From the NCBI RefSeq assembly GCF_022539505.1, contig NC_061512.1:248450510-248514509 (forward strand): 64,000 nt of DNA, in the 5' to 3' direction. Both the position numbers and the translations under genes were made by a program. The notes under the pieces are model-generated. The model did no database searches and was not told where the DNA came from. It saw only the letters and a list, made by a program, of their open reading frames with translations. Of the stretch, positions 43,501 through 54,460 are shown piece by piece. The stretch comes from Lolium rigidum (lineage: Eukaryota > Streptophyta > Magnoliopsida > Poales > Poaceae). How positions within the stretch are numbered: the first letter of the stretch is position 1; the number at the start of each line of letters is the position of its first letter.

Positions 43501-43680
43501 TAGCAGCATACCCGATGACGAAGTTTAACAGAATTCAATGGTTTCTTTGGCTCTGGCAGGTCTCTCATAGCAGCATACCTGCTGGTCCTAGACGGTTACA
43601 AGAATGTGTTCCATCTGGAGGGAGGACTGTACCAATGGTTCAAGGAAGACCTGCCAGCTGAAGCAGAGGAAGAAAACTGA
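40554..43680 (+). CDS. Rhodanese-like domain protein, chloroplast (STR10-like)
   Basis: Six exons: 40554-40743, 40841-40887, 41184-41276, 41662-41800, 41889-41991 and 43560-43680, all GT-AG and in phase, give 230 residues. The first ~55 residues are a transit-peptide-like Ser/Arg/His mix. The rhodanese fold covers about 80-225: [29 protein letters not shown], a hydrophobic insert ([14 protein letters not shown], about 132-146), then [10 protein letters not shown] with Cys172 in the active-site position, and HLEGGLYQW near the end. The loop lacks the Arg of classical CxxxxR sulfurtransferases, so sulfur transfer is uncertain. A second ATG at 40563 is an alternative start. Intron 5 is 1.57 kb and repetitive. 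Confidence 0.93.
42395..42500 (+). mobile_element. Possible tRNA-derived SINE fragment in intron 5 of the rhodanese gene
   Basis: TGGGCCCAGTGG (42405-42416) and AGTTCAAGTCC (42449-42459) resemble RNA polymerase III A and B boxes at a suitable spacing. No clear target duplication is seen. Confidence 0.35.
42880..43415. repeat. Diverged tandem duplication in intron 5 of the rhodanese gene
   Basis: 42900-43195 and about 43196-43415 share blocks in the same order: CCATACTGCACAT, CATGATG(A/T)GTTA, ATTTTCAGGT-like, AACCATCAGTGTT or AACCAGCAGTGTT, ATGCAAAATCATG and GCCATGCAGCTTTCATT. The unit is about 220-300 bp. Confidence 0.75.
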
Positions 43681-44072
43681 GCAGGGAAGGACCTCTCTGT
43701 TATTAGTTGCTACAACATTGTTGTTCATAGATGGAGTTGCAGTGAGTTGTAATGATGCTTTCCACGGATCAATTATGACTAGGTTTTTCCCCTTCTATTT
43801 CGCGATGAAAATGAAGTGCAAGGTGTAATATGTAGACCGAACTATACTGGTTTTGTAGGGAAAATGAGCTTCCCCAATTCAATGGCAGATCACACTGTCA
43901 CGGACGAAGAATTCCACCATTTCTTCTCGCACGCGTGTATACATATGCACACCAATCCAAGGTGTGATGTCTGTAACTTCTTTGCATTGAACAACGATTA
44001 ATCTTTACAATTAGCTGCAGTGTCTCGCAACACCATCAGGACGAACACAAGAAACCAACGGCTAGTCGTCGG
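43681..44072. other. Short gap between convergent rhodanese and Rab genes
   Basis: It holds the two 3'UTRs facing each other. No other feature is seen. Confidence 0.6.
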
Positions 44073-47000
44073 TCACGAGCAGGCGCACTGCGAGGAGGGG
44101 CTCTTCTTCATGGCGCTGGTCTCCATGATAGGGTCGTTCAAATCCACCGTGGTTCCCTTCAGCGACAGCACCACGCCCTCACCACCTCCGTCGCCGCCGT
44201 GGCGCTCCCGCCGCGCCTCGTCGAGCTGGAGCGCACGGCGGGAGACGACGGCGAAGACCTCCTCGAGGAGCGCCATGAAGGCGCGCTCCACGTTGTCTCC
44301 CGTCAGCGCTGACGCCTCCGAGAAGAAGAGCCCCTGCTCCTCCGCCAGCTGCGCGGCCTCGTCGGTGGTCACCTCGCGCGGGCGGTGCGCCGGCGCCAGG
44401 TCGGCCTTGTTGCCGACGAGGGAGACCACGGTGGAGCCGTCGGCGTGGGCGCGGAGCTCCTCCACCCACCGGGGCACGTGGTCGAACGTCGACCGCCGCG
44501 TCACGTCGTACACCACCATGGCGCCCAGCGCGCCGCGGTAGTAGGCGCTCGTCACCGCCCGGTACCTGCTCCCCACACGCGCGCACGGTTATATCAGTCA
44601 AAAACTTCTTTATGTGGAGAAATTCAGTTGAACATTTCATGTTTCATCTTATCAATGTGCTCAGATTTGTCATGTCAAAGAAGTGCTCAAATTTATTTGT
44701 GAAAAAATAAATCCTCTGGTTGGAACATAGCATGAATGGTATGAATAGAGTACACTGTCGCACTCGGACCCTGAGATTTCGTGCATTCAGTTTTCGTCCT
44801 AATTAAACCTCTCAGGCCTGTAGTAGATATTTTATGAGAGTTAGTGGAGATAATCCTCACGGGGATTATGTAAGGGGTGTGTCTAACGCAGTCGATTGAG
44901 GCTTAACTTATATCTCAGTCGAATTTATCAACATGTTTCGATGCGGGTCTAAACAAAGTATAAACAGCAGCGAACACAAATTTTCAAGCAGAAATAAAAT
45001 CTAACGATGAAGCACGTGACTGAGACATAAGATACATCTCAGCTAGCTGAAACTTAGTAATTCCGTTATGTAAAACTACTACCTTCACCCAATACCCTCA
45101 AATTCACCAGGTAGGGGTTGTGTATTCACTGTCGGACCGTCACCGCCATCAAAGGAGGGGCCGGTTTGGTTTGACCGGGCTAAATTGAGCTATTGGCCTA
45201 ATTAGTTCTGAGAATTTAATGCTTTAATGAATATTATGGGTCAAAATGCCTCACCGACAAAAATATAACATTTGCAACATAAATTTAACCCTTCACAATA
45301 GACAACTAAAATTATTGCAGTTGTGTGCCGGTGTGTGCGTAACAAACATCACACACACACTTGTAGCGTGTTGAAATACATAGATAACACAAAAATATAT
45401 TTTCATTGTTTAGTTATTTAGGTCAAACTTAGTAAGTTTAACTTTTGAATTTTTTATATATTTTGGAACTGAGTTAGAGTTGTTTCATAAGATTAAGCTT
45501 TGTTTTAGCCAAATTTGAAGTTATTGAACCAAAAGTTGACTTGGGGTCAAGGTCATGGTCTAAAGTAGTCTTTGACCATGCATATTACTCCTAAAAGTAA
45601 CAAATTCTACAATAAAACACCAGTTTAAAAAAGTATAGTTAGAATAGTTAGGCAAGAATGGTACTCCCTCCGTTCTAAAAAAGGATGTCACAAATTTGTC
45701 AAAATATGAATAGGTACATCCAAATTTAGATAAATCTACGACATTCTTTTTGTGACAGAGGGAGTATTATATTTTTCATAGATAACAGTTTTATATATGT
45801 ATTTATCTATTTTAACTTAAATATTCATGCAAAAAGTAACAATCAAGGCTGTGTAATAAAACATATGTTAAAAAACACCTATTTTAAAGCAGAAAATAAC
45901 ATTTAGCATGACGCTTCTATGAACATGGATACATTTTTTCTCATTCTCAAACTTGGCAAACACAAAATAGTTTTGGAAATTTATGAAAACTTCAAGCACT
46001 CGGAATTGGATGGAAAACTACCCTCGCAAGTTTCATAAATATAATATCACCATCTTTTACAGATGTGAAAAAAACATAGTTTTTGCGTAATTATTACCGT
46101 TCCCTCTATTTCGAAAAGGATATCGCACATTTATCTAAATTTGGATGTATTTATACACTAAATCAAACATGGTCATACATTGTTGGTTGAAAATAACAGT
46201 GGCAAGTTTCTACCAGGGTACAAACTTGTGTGAATGTTATCGAAAATTTTCAAACCTTACGTATATGACTTTAGCTAAATTTCGAAAAAATGAGAACAAA
46301 TGTACCCCTGTTCTAAAAATACGCTATAAACTATATACATAGGAACATCTAAACACACGTCAATCATGTAAAACCTACTATTCATTTAGTCTAAAATTCT
46401 CTACGTACTAACAAACAGGTGTCATTCTGGACACAAATTGTGCACGTATGACCATTCCACTAGGCTAAAGATTTTGCGAGCCTCTTCCTAGAAAGGAGGA
46501 AAAGGCAGATTTTTCCTTTCCCGGGATCACTTTCAGAGGACGGCGTGCTCTAGTGGACCGCAGAATCGTCCTTAGCAGCAGCAGAATCGACATGTGGCTG
46601 TCACATTTGAATGCGGGCGTAGCTTTCGCCTTGCTCCATGAAAGTTGGCTACCACTCAGCAACCCTCATCTTATCACCTTCCTCTTGCGTGCTGATCCGA
46701 TTAGGGATCATCGGCTTAAATACAATGGATGGTGAGGTGGACCGGCACCATGGATTGCCTGATCCCGAAGCAAGAGCTCCAAAATGTAATCGTACTTGGC
46801 GCTATGGTACCAATCCAATCATGTGGCGGAGAAACGCGGCTAGATACTACAGGATAGATGTACGCAACTAACTAAGCAAACTCTTTGTCCTTTGTGGCAC
46901 AAGAAACTCCATGTTGCAATCAGTCTTCGAAACTGTCGACCTATTGTTTGCTTGTTTGCATCGGCTTAGTGCTGAAACCGAATGTGACACATATGATTCT

Positions 47001-47501
47001 GAAGTAATGTATGCACTAATTAAGTAGGCAAGCATTCATCTTCAGTCATGTGATCAATGGTCGTATCTTTGACGCGGCAAAGCTCAACCAGTTCTCTGAG
47101 AACCTCGATGAAACCGTAGAAGGAAAGCGAACGACTAATATGTCTGAATATAGCCAATCGCAAAGCAGTGCGCGCGCCGGCGTGGTCGACGGGCATGCCC
47201 GGCCGGAGATGGGAAGGGAGCTAATGAAGGTGAAGGCTGCGTACCTCTCCTGGCCGGCGGTGTCCCAGATTTGGGCCTTGACGCGCTTGCGGTGGAGGGT
47301 GAGGGTTCGTGTCTGGAACTCGACGCCGATGGTGGACTTGGAGTCGAGGAAGAACTCGTCCTTGGCGAACCGCCCCAGCAGCTGCGTCTTGCCCACCGCC
47401 GAGTCGCCCACCACCACCACCTTGAACACGTAGTCGATCTCCCCCTCCTTCTCGCCTTCCCACCCCGCCGCCGCCTCCTCCTCCTTCCCCCGGGACACCA
47501 T
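44073..47501 (-). CDS. Rab GTPase, RABA4-like (Rab11 family)
   Basis: Two exons, 47501-47245 and 44565-44073, with a 2,679-bp intron, joined in phase to 249 residues. Nucleotide-binding motifs are complete: GDSAVGKT (32-39), switch I Thr57 in STIGVEF, WDTAGQE (79-85), NKAD (138-141) and EASAL (169-173). YYRGALGAM and [12 protein letters not shown] are typical of plant RABA4, which acts in trans-Golgi and tip-directed vesicle traffic. The C-terminus is CACS: two cysteines in CxC spacing plus one residue, rather than the CC seen in most RABA proteins; geranylgeranylation should still be possible. The intron contains two MITE sequences and a dispersed repeat. Confidence 0.93.
45664..45764. mobile_element. 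Stowaway MITE (101 bp)
   Basis: CTCCCTCCGTTCTAAAAAAG and CTTTTTGTGACAGAGGGAG ends are flanked by TA (45662-45663, 45765-45766). It lies in the Rab gene intron. Confidence 0.93.
46099..46160. mobile_element. Half of a Stowaway-type MITE
   Basis: GTTCCCTCTATTTCGAAAAG, followed by ATCTAAATTTGGATGTAT, matches one arm of the element seen at 18717; the other arm is absent. Confidence 0.6.
46580..46847. repeat. Dispersed repeat, copy 1
   Basis: About 268 bp from AGCAGAATCGACATG to CGGCTAGATAC. It matches 57141-57664 in order and orientation. It has no coding potential or terminal repeats that I can see, and lies in the Rab intron. Confidence 0.8.
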
Positions 47502-48328
47502 AGCTTGGGCCGAAGCCTTGATCGCTCTGCTCCTGGAGAGCTCCTGTCTGCCTTGATCACCTCAGCTCGATCGACCGCCCTTCTTCTTGTCTGTGTTTTC
47601 TTGATGAAGTTTTCGCCTCCAAATCTTAGGTAGCTAGGAGCTAGGATGTGGTGTGGCATGCAAGAGCGGGGCAGGGCATACAAGGCATGGCTCTATGGCG
47701 GCAACTTGGCGTGTCACCGATGCTTTTGAGGTTTTACTTTGTGCCTGCCGTCCCGGCAGCATACCAGCCTTTGTGTGACGGTGGGGCGTCTGTGCGTGTC
47801 CTGCTTTGCTCTGGAGGGAAGGGCTGCTGCTGCACAAAGGAGCCTTTGGTGTGTGCGTGGCCTTGTTTCTTTTCTTTGCGTCTTCTGCTTTAGACGTGCC
47901 TCCCTTTTCTCTGTGCGTGTTGCCTCTAATTGTTGCTTTTCTTGCAGTGCTCGAAAGCCAGGGGTAGCCGTGGTTTTGCTTGGAGCGGGCGTTCCTTCAC
48001 ATCTCCGTGTCCTGTGTCCACGGCAACATTGACATTCGCTAACTCCATCTTTATCATCTCCTAACGATTTCTTTTTTTCAAACAAAAATTTACTGTCTGA
48101 ATGGTTTCAGTCTGTGTGGGAGAAAACATGTTTGCAAAAACATGTTCAGATTTAGTCTACCATAACATCGAAACCAACAAAATGCTTGATTTATCATCTT
48201 TTTGTACTCCCTCCGGTCGGATTTAATCAACGCGGAGGGAGGCTCCCGTATGCATGTGTCAGGCAGTTAGCTGCGTCGATTAATTGCGACCAGAGGAGTA
48301 TTGATTTTCCAGTGGTGTGTCTCCTATT
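47502..48328. other. Upstream region of the Rab gene
   Basis: It includes the 5'UTR/promoter of the minus-strand Rab gene and a small MITE (48207-48298). No other gene is seen. Confidence 0.55.
48207..48298. mobile_element. Stowaway-like MITE (92 bp)
   Basis: The left end CTCCCTCCGGTCGGATTTAA is complementary to the right end AATTGCGACCAGAGGAG, with TA on both sides (48205-48206, 48299-48300). The inner arms also pair (ATTTAATCAACGC and GCGTCGATTAATT). Confidence 0.88.
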
Positions 48329-50070
48329 TTTGAACTTGATAACATTACCAATGGCATGAAAAGAGATCATATGTTCAAGAGTCTAAGAAACTCAAGCTAT
48401 ACTTTGTGTAAAGCTTGTTAACTAAAAAAATCACTCTTCCTTTATGAATTCTTCTTCTTGGTTCTTAAATAAATTTTGCTCTAGACGGAAGAAACCCTTT
48501 GTTCCCGGGCTTCCCATTTTAGCTATGGCTGCACCGGTGGCGGCCCTAGCACATGTCCCTCCTTTCTCCTTGACCCACAACCTAGGAATGACCCCTTCCA
48601 TGATGGCCTTGTGGCAACCTTAGCACCTACCCCTCTTCTCTGCTTGATGCACATATGAGAGTTACCTTATCCCAAGAAGCTCATGGTGGAGCGACCATAC
48701 TGATCCTTGCCTCGCGGTCGCATGCAAGCATACACGCACTGTTGCTCAATGTTGGGTCGCTGAAGTCGGTGGTGACTCTCAAGGTGAAGGAAAGGGGTGA
48801 GCGGCCATGTGTCTGATCCGACCGACGGAGGGCCCTAGACTTCAGCATGCCAGCGTATGCACACCGGATGTAGGTCGGCCAAAGACTGACATTTCTTTTC
48901 CTATGTTCGGGAAGTGTCTTACTTGTGCGGTCTACCATTGGCAATGTTGGAGTCCGATGTAGATGGGGTAGGGGCGTACCGATTCCTTCCCAACATTAGA
49001 CACATTGATGTTCACTTCTCTTCACCACCGATTCAATCATGTGTGTTTCGCGGCGGTACTTCTTAGGCCGCACTGGTGTGCGGTGTTGTGCTGCATCAAG
49101 ATAGCTCACACATAGGACTGCATGGTGGATGTTGTAGGTCGGTTTGCACGATGCGTAGTGACAACAACCAGATCCACGTTGTGTAATTGGCGCACCCTTT
49201 TGACAACTAGGGAAGTGGTCTAATGTGGGAAGACATACGTCCGCTAGTGCCACTTAGGCGTGGCATGGAGAACTTGATGGTCCAACTATCAGAAGAGCCA
49301 AAGTTGCTTCATTACCTTGTTGAAGGCGCTATCTCCTTGCCAACGTGCTGACCTTCAATGATTTGGTTTCAGCCACCATAATTAAAAAAACTTGTTCTAG
49401 CCGTTTAATCTGGCTGTGGCGAGACGGGGTGCGAGGGTGTGATTCCCTTCTTGAAGGCGTTGCCGCAGAATAAGTTGGCTTATTCATAAATTTATATCTT
49501 GTAAATGGTTTTGCCGTAAGTGTCTATGATTTGTACTATTTTTGTTCATGACTCTGACTTTGTTGCCTTTAATGAAGAACCCAGGGTTTTCAATCTCCTT
49601 TTCCGAAAAAGGATACTATATAACTTTTAGTAATGAGGGTAGTGAATAACTACTTGAAATATCACATGTGTGGTCAATCGATTGGCTGATATTTGTCTTA
49701 ATTGTATTTGTTGTGCGAGGTTGTTCTAAGTGGTATCAAGTTGTTGATGGGCGTGGAAACATGTAAAATTAAGTTTCGTAACTTTTTTTTTTAAATTTGA
49801 ATTTGGCTACATTACCAATAACATAAAAAGAGATGATGGGTTCAAGAATCTAAAATTTTGAAACTTTGTTTTCTGTTAAGCTTGTTGATAGAAAAGAAAA
49901 ATTGTTCTTTAGTTGCAAATTGTTGTTCTTGGGTCTCAAATTAATGTTTGTTGCTTTAATGATGGAGTCAGTGAGTTTGGGATGTGTAATGTTTCACTAT
50001 GGAACCAGTGAATCACAAACTGAAAATCATATGTTTGGAAAATCGGTTGATATTTGTCAAGCTGTATTTG
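48329..50070. repeat. Old duplication, one copy split by an insertion
   Basis: 48329-48480 plus 49618-49720 align in order with 49795-50070: shared blocks include CATTACCAATGGCATGAAAA or CATTACCAATAACATAAAAA, TTCAAGAGTCTAA or TTCAAGAATCTAA, and TTGATATTTGTC-like. The interruption 48481-49617 is absent from the second copy. Confidence 0.65.
48481..49617 (+). mobile_element. Retroposon-like insertion
   Basis: It is defined by its absence from the paired copy. The right end resembles a polyadenylated retroposon 3' end (TTTGTACTATTTTTGTTCATG, ending with a short A-run after TTTCCG). No intact reading frame is present. Confidence 0.45.
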
Positions 50071-51790
50071 TTTTTTTTTTTAGATAAAAGGCTTCGAGAG
50101 CCCAACTTTAAATTAATAAAACCCTCAAATGGCTAGGATTCAAAGGTGCAGAATACACAACCTTTAACAAGGTTAAAAGAGAAGGCAAAGCCCTAGAGGA
50201 ACTACAAACTCCGGGAGCCGCAGGCAGGGCCGAACAGCAGCAACAAGTCCTGGGTCGCCCCTACGAACCAGTACGGACTTGGTCGATGGGCAGGAATTAA
50301 CATGCGCCTCAAGCCTGCTCGACCTCTGTGGTGTAGGAAGCTGCAGCTAGGCACCCGGAACCGAACTCCACTCCACCCGGCAACGCTACCAAAGAACCAA
50401 CTTGCCAAGCCACGAAGAATTGCCGCAGACGGAAGGAGACATGGGCAACCAATGAAGTGGAGGAATCCCAACGTCAAAGGGATGAAGAACCGGCCCAATG
50501 ACCCCCACGTCGTGCTGCTGCCGGAGGAGGGACCTTTCCCTCCCCACCCAGGCTCGAGGGTGTCGTCCCATCGGCAATCGAAGAGGTTAGGCACCAAAAG
50601 ACTTGACCTTGCTGAAGAACGCCTCCTGACTTCGTCTTCGCCCCACTCGAAATGCACCACCCTCGTTGTCACCACACCTTCAGCCGCTCTGTCCCCTCAT
50701 CCCAAAGCGGCGCCTCCAAGGAGAAGAACGACGCAGGAGCGCCGTCGTAGCTTGGCCGCAGCCTAGGCTTTCACCTGGGATACAAGAGAAGAGAGTGGGA
50801 TAGTTCCCTCACCAGCCCTTCAACAAGGAGAACAACAGGACGTCATCATTGCTAGTGTGACTAGTAATAAAATATCCAAGGGCCTCGGAAACCACCCAGC
50901 CGCCTCGCGCGGACGCCGCTCGGGCAGTCCGAGGACCATCTGAGGCAGATCTGGCGCAGAGAAGCAGAACAATGGACATGACACGAAAGTAGACGTAACA
51001 AGCTATGCCGTGACAAGACTTCCACCAACTCCTCTTCGTCCTCACGGCCAAGAAGCCTAGCAAACACTATCAAGCGCCACCCACCTTCCGGTCGATTCCG
51101 CCACCCACCGTCCAGGGCCGCCGCCCCGGCATCCCAGCTCTGAGCACTAAAGAAATGAAAGGAAATGGGAGGTACCACCATCACACGAACCACCTACAAC
51201 GCCCCGGGGGCATTGGGCCTGAAGGGAGAGGGCTCCTCCCACAGATAAATCTGGAGCCCCCATGGCTACCAGCGCCGCCAGATCTGGGGCGGAAGGCGAT
51301 GGGCTCGAGAGGGCCCGAGCCTCCTAGCCCGAGATCTTGAGATGGCCAACCATGGCCGCACTGCCCATCACCCCACACGGACACCCCCCCCCCCCACACG
51401 AGCGGGAACACCGCCGGCCAAGCTTGACACCATGGACGCGCAGAAGAAGCCCACGCACGAGATGCTCCAGTCCACTCGCAATGAACAGAGCTGTCGAGCT
51501 CGCGCCACCCGCTGCAGCGCCCTCCGAGGGACGCCGTCGCCGCATCGCGCACGCCGATGACCATGAAGCCACCACACCGCCGTGCCCAACGCCAGCACCA
51601 TGCCCCGGCTGTTGCGGCCCGCACCGCCGCCACCACGCGAGGTGAGAAGAGGCCCCGCCGCGGCCAGCGCTGCCCGGGCTTCGCCCGACGACGCCCTCTG
51701 GTAGCAGCGAGGAGGAAGGGAGGTGATGGTAGGCGGCGGCTAGGGTTCCTCCTAGGTCCCTCGTGGGAGCGACCACGAGAGGGTACCGTT
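50071..51790 (-). mobile_element. LINE-like retroposon with poly(A) tail, minus strand
   Basis: A T-run at 50071-50081 followed by AGATAAAAGGCTTCGAGAGC is the reverse of a grass LINE 3' end (TTTATT-type terminus plus A tail). The body becomes very GC-rich towards 51.3-51.79 kb, like a 5' region, with broken frames only. The 5' boundary is uncertain; it meets a plus-strand LINE ORF2 near 51790. Confidence 0.5.
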
Positions 51791-53680
51791 TCCAAATCTC
51801 TTGCCGACGGTTTATCAGCATTAGTGAGAAAAGAAGTGGAAATTAATGGCATTACCCCCCTCAAGGTGTTCTGTGGAGCTCATGGTATTTCACATCTCCT
51901 TTTTCGGATGACACTTTGTTATTTTTTAAGGCTAACAGTGATCAAGCTTTGAGAGTTAAACACGCTACCCTTCGAAATGTTCTCTACTCTTCGGTGGTTC
52001 TTGCCTGCAGGACATACAAGCTCACATACACCAAATTCTTGATGTTGAGAATCAAGATTTTGAGGCCAAATATTTGGGTCTGCCCACACCGGATGGTACA
52101 ATGCATAAAGGGAAATTTGAAAGTATGCAATCGCTTCTAAGTAAAAGGTTGATTGAGTGGGGTGACGGTATTCTTGCACAGAGTGCTCACGAGATTCTTA
52201 TTAAGGCCATTGCCCAGGCTTTACCGACATATGTTATGGGTGTATTCAAGCTGCCGATGTCAGTATGCGACGATCTTACTCATCTGATCCGAAACTATTG
52301 GTGGGGTGCTGATCGTGGTAAGCGGAAAGCACACTGGCTAAATTGGAGTAAACTGAATCGTTCTAAGCAACAAGGAGGCCTTGGCTTTCGTGATATGAGA
52401 CTCTTCAATCAGGCCCTACTCGCTCGCCAGGCATGGCGCCTGATTGCTTTCCCTGAAAGTTTATGTGCGCGAGTCCTGAAGGCAAGATATTATCATAAGG
52501 GGTGACCTTACTGATACTGTGTTGTAACCCTTCTTCTGCCTGGACGGCTCTTGCACATGGTTTGAAACTACTGAAGCAAGGTATAATGACGTGTTGGAAA
52601 TGGCCAAATATTCGAGTGTGGAGGGATAATTGGATCCCTCGCCAAATTTATTGTAAAGTGTTAACACCAAGAAGGAACAGCCGCATTCGTAGTGTCTCTG
52701 AACTAATTGATGCTCATGGAAATTGGGATACATCTAAGGTTTGTCACACTTTCTCTCCCATAGATGCAGATCAGATTCTGAAAATTAAACCATCACAACG
52801 AGGTGATGGGGATGTGCTGGCTTGGCAAATGGAGAAATCGGGCATTTTTTCGGTTCGCAACGCGTATAAGCTAACCTTGCAAAATACGCCGAAGCAGTGT
52901 TCTTTTCCTTCTTTGAGCGTTTTGTTGGACGGCGCGAGCCCATGTTAGCCTAAAATTTGGAAATTATCCGTTCCTCCGAAAGTGAATTTTTTTGCATGGA
53001 AGGCAGCTTCAAATGCCCTTGCTACGCTATGCCGAGGTATGAGAGTTACTATGAGAGTTACGGGCATTTGTAATATTTGTGGTAAGGAGAAAGAGGATAC
53101 AACTCATGCACTATTTTCTTGTTTGCATGCTCGATAGCTATGGGAATCAATGAGAGATGTTTGGCTTCTCCCCTCTGAGGCAGACATGCAAGTCAATCCC
53201 CTTGCATGGTTCTCCACGGTTATTATCCAGGCATCTGCGCAAATGGTAGACAACATTCTTTTGGTGGCTTGGCGTGCATGTCATGCTCGCAATGAAGTCA
53301 CCCATGAGAAGCCTCTGCCCATCCATTGAATGCTCGAAAAGGTTCTCATGTAGCTATCTAAAATCTGTAAGAAATTCTAGAAAACTTTCGCCTGAAGCTA
53401 TTGTTAAAGGAAAGTGTGTTACACTTGTAGTTGCTGAACTGAGATCTTGTAGCAGACTGAAGAAACAATTGAATAAACCTCATGACTGGGTCAAGTTAAC
53501 AATTGATGGTTCTTACAAGGAGGATAACGGTACAACATGAGCGGGAATGGTTCTCCGAGACGATATGAGACATGTTACTTTCTCATCTTGTCGCAGCCTA
53601 GTGCTATGCGGGGATTTATTGGAAGCTAAAGTGTGTGCTTGCCTAGAAGGGATCAAACTGGCACTCCAATATAGCTAGTT
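51791..53680 (+). pseudogene. LINE ORF2 remnant: RT end, zf-RVT and RNase H
   Basis: It starts inside RT (LADGLSALVRKEVEINGI, HGISHLLF with the following ADD box lost by a frameshift) and continues with KYLGLPTPDG, VFKLPMSVCDDL, NYWWGADRGKRKAHWLNWSK and GGLGFRDMRLFNQALLARQAWRL. Then come the zinc-binding zf-RVT region (PPKVNFFAWKA, ICNICGKEKEDTTHALFSC) and an RNase H start (KLTIDGSYKEDNGTT). There are many stops and shifts (52503, 52946, 53139 and others). The first half of ORF2 is absent. Confidence 0.85.
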
Positions 53681-53689
53681 GCCCATAGT

Positions 53690-54460
53690 CATCGACACAT
53701 ATTGTGCCCAGATAGTGCCGGCGGTCCAAAATCGACATCCAGACCGGTCTTCCCTACTGCACTTAGTTGTTCTTCATCGGGAGCACCCGTCTATCAGTTG
53801 TTCTTCATCGGGAGCAACCGTTTCGCCTGCGCCAAGCCAATCTGGAAGTCGAAGGCACCTATGAAGTGCAGATTTTTTATGTGGCTTGTTGTTCACAGAC
53901 GATGCCTTACAGCAGATAACCTCCAGCGCCGAGGGTGGCCGCACACCCCTTGTGTGCTCTGTGCCAAATCGAAGATGAGGACTGCACGCACCTCTTTGTG
54001 CATTGTCGATTTACACAACAGATTTGGCACAATTTCAGGACATGGACGAAGGCCGACTTCCCTATTCCCGGAGAAGCTTTCAGGAATACCGAGGAGTGGT
54101 GGCTTGCAGCTAGAGGAAGAGCGCCCAAAAACTTGCGGCGTGACTTTGACACGGTCGTGATCCTTGTCCACTAGCGAGTTTGGATGGAGCGTAACGCAAG
54201 GATTTTCAGGCAAGAATTCTGCACGGTCGACAGGGTTCTGGAGCTCATCATCGAGGAGATCCATTCCTGGCGTGCTGCAGGCTGCACCGCCTCATTTTAG
54301 TTCAGTGTGTAGCCTGTTAGCTCTGGGTTTTTTGTCTTTTGTTAGCTAGCTGCTGTTTAGCTAGTTGCTGTCGCACTTCTGTGCGTTTCTCTATCCCCTT
54401 GTACACCTTGTACAAACAATTCTTTTCTTCTTAATAAAAGTTCGGCCATTGGCCCTTCGA
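53690..54460 (+). pseudogene. Second LINE fragment: zf-RVT domain and 3' end
   Basis: The plus strand encodes APMKCRFFMWLVVHRRCLTA, then PLCALCQIEDEDCTHLFVHC, the zf-RVT Cys/His motif, WHNFRTWTKADFPIPG, and after one stop VWMERNARIFR and IEEIHSWRAAGC. A TTTAGCTAG-rich 3'UTR with AATAAA (54433-54438) follows. It differs from the preceding LINE and is probably a separate element. Confidence 0.8.
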
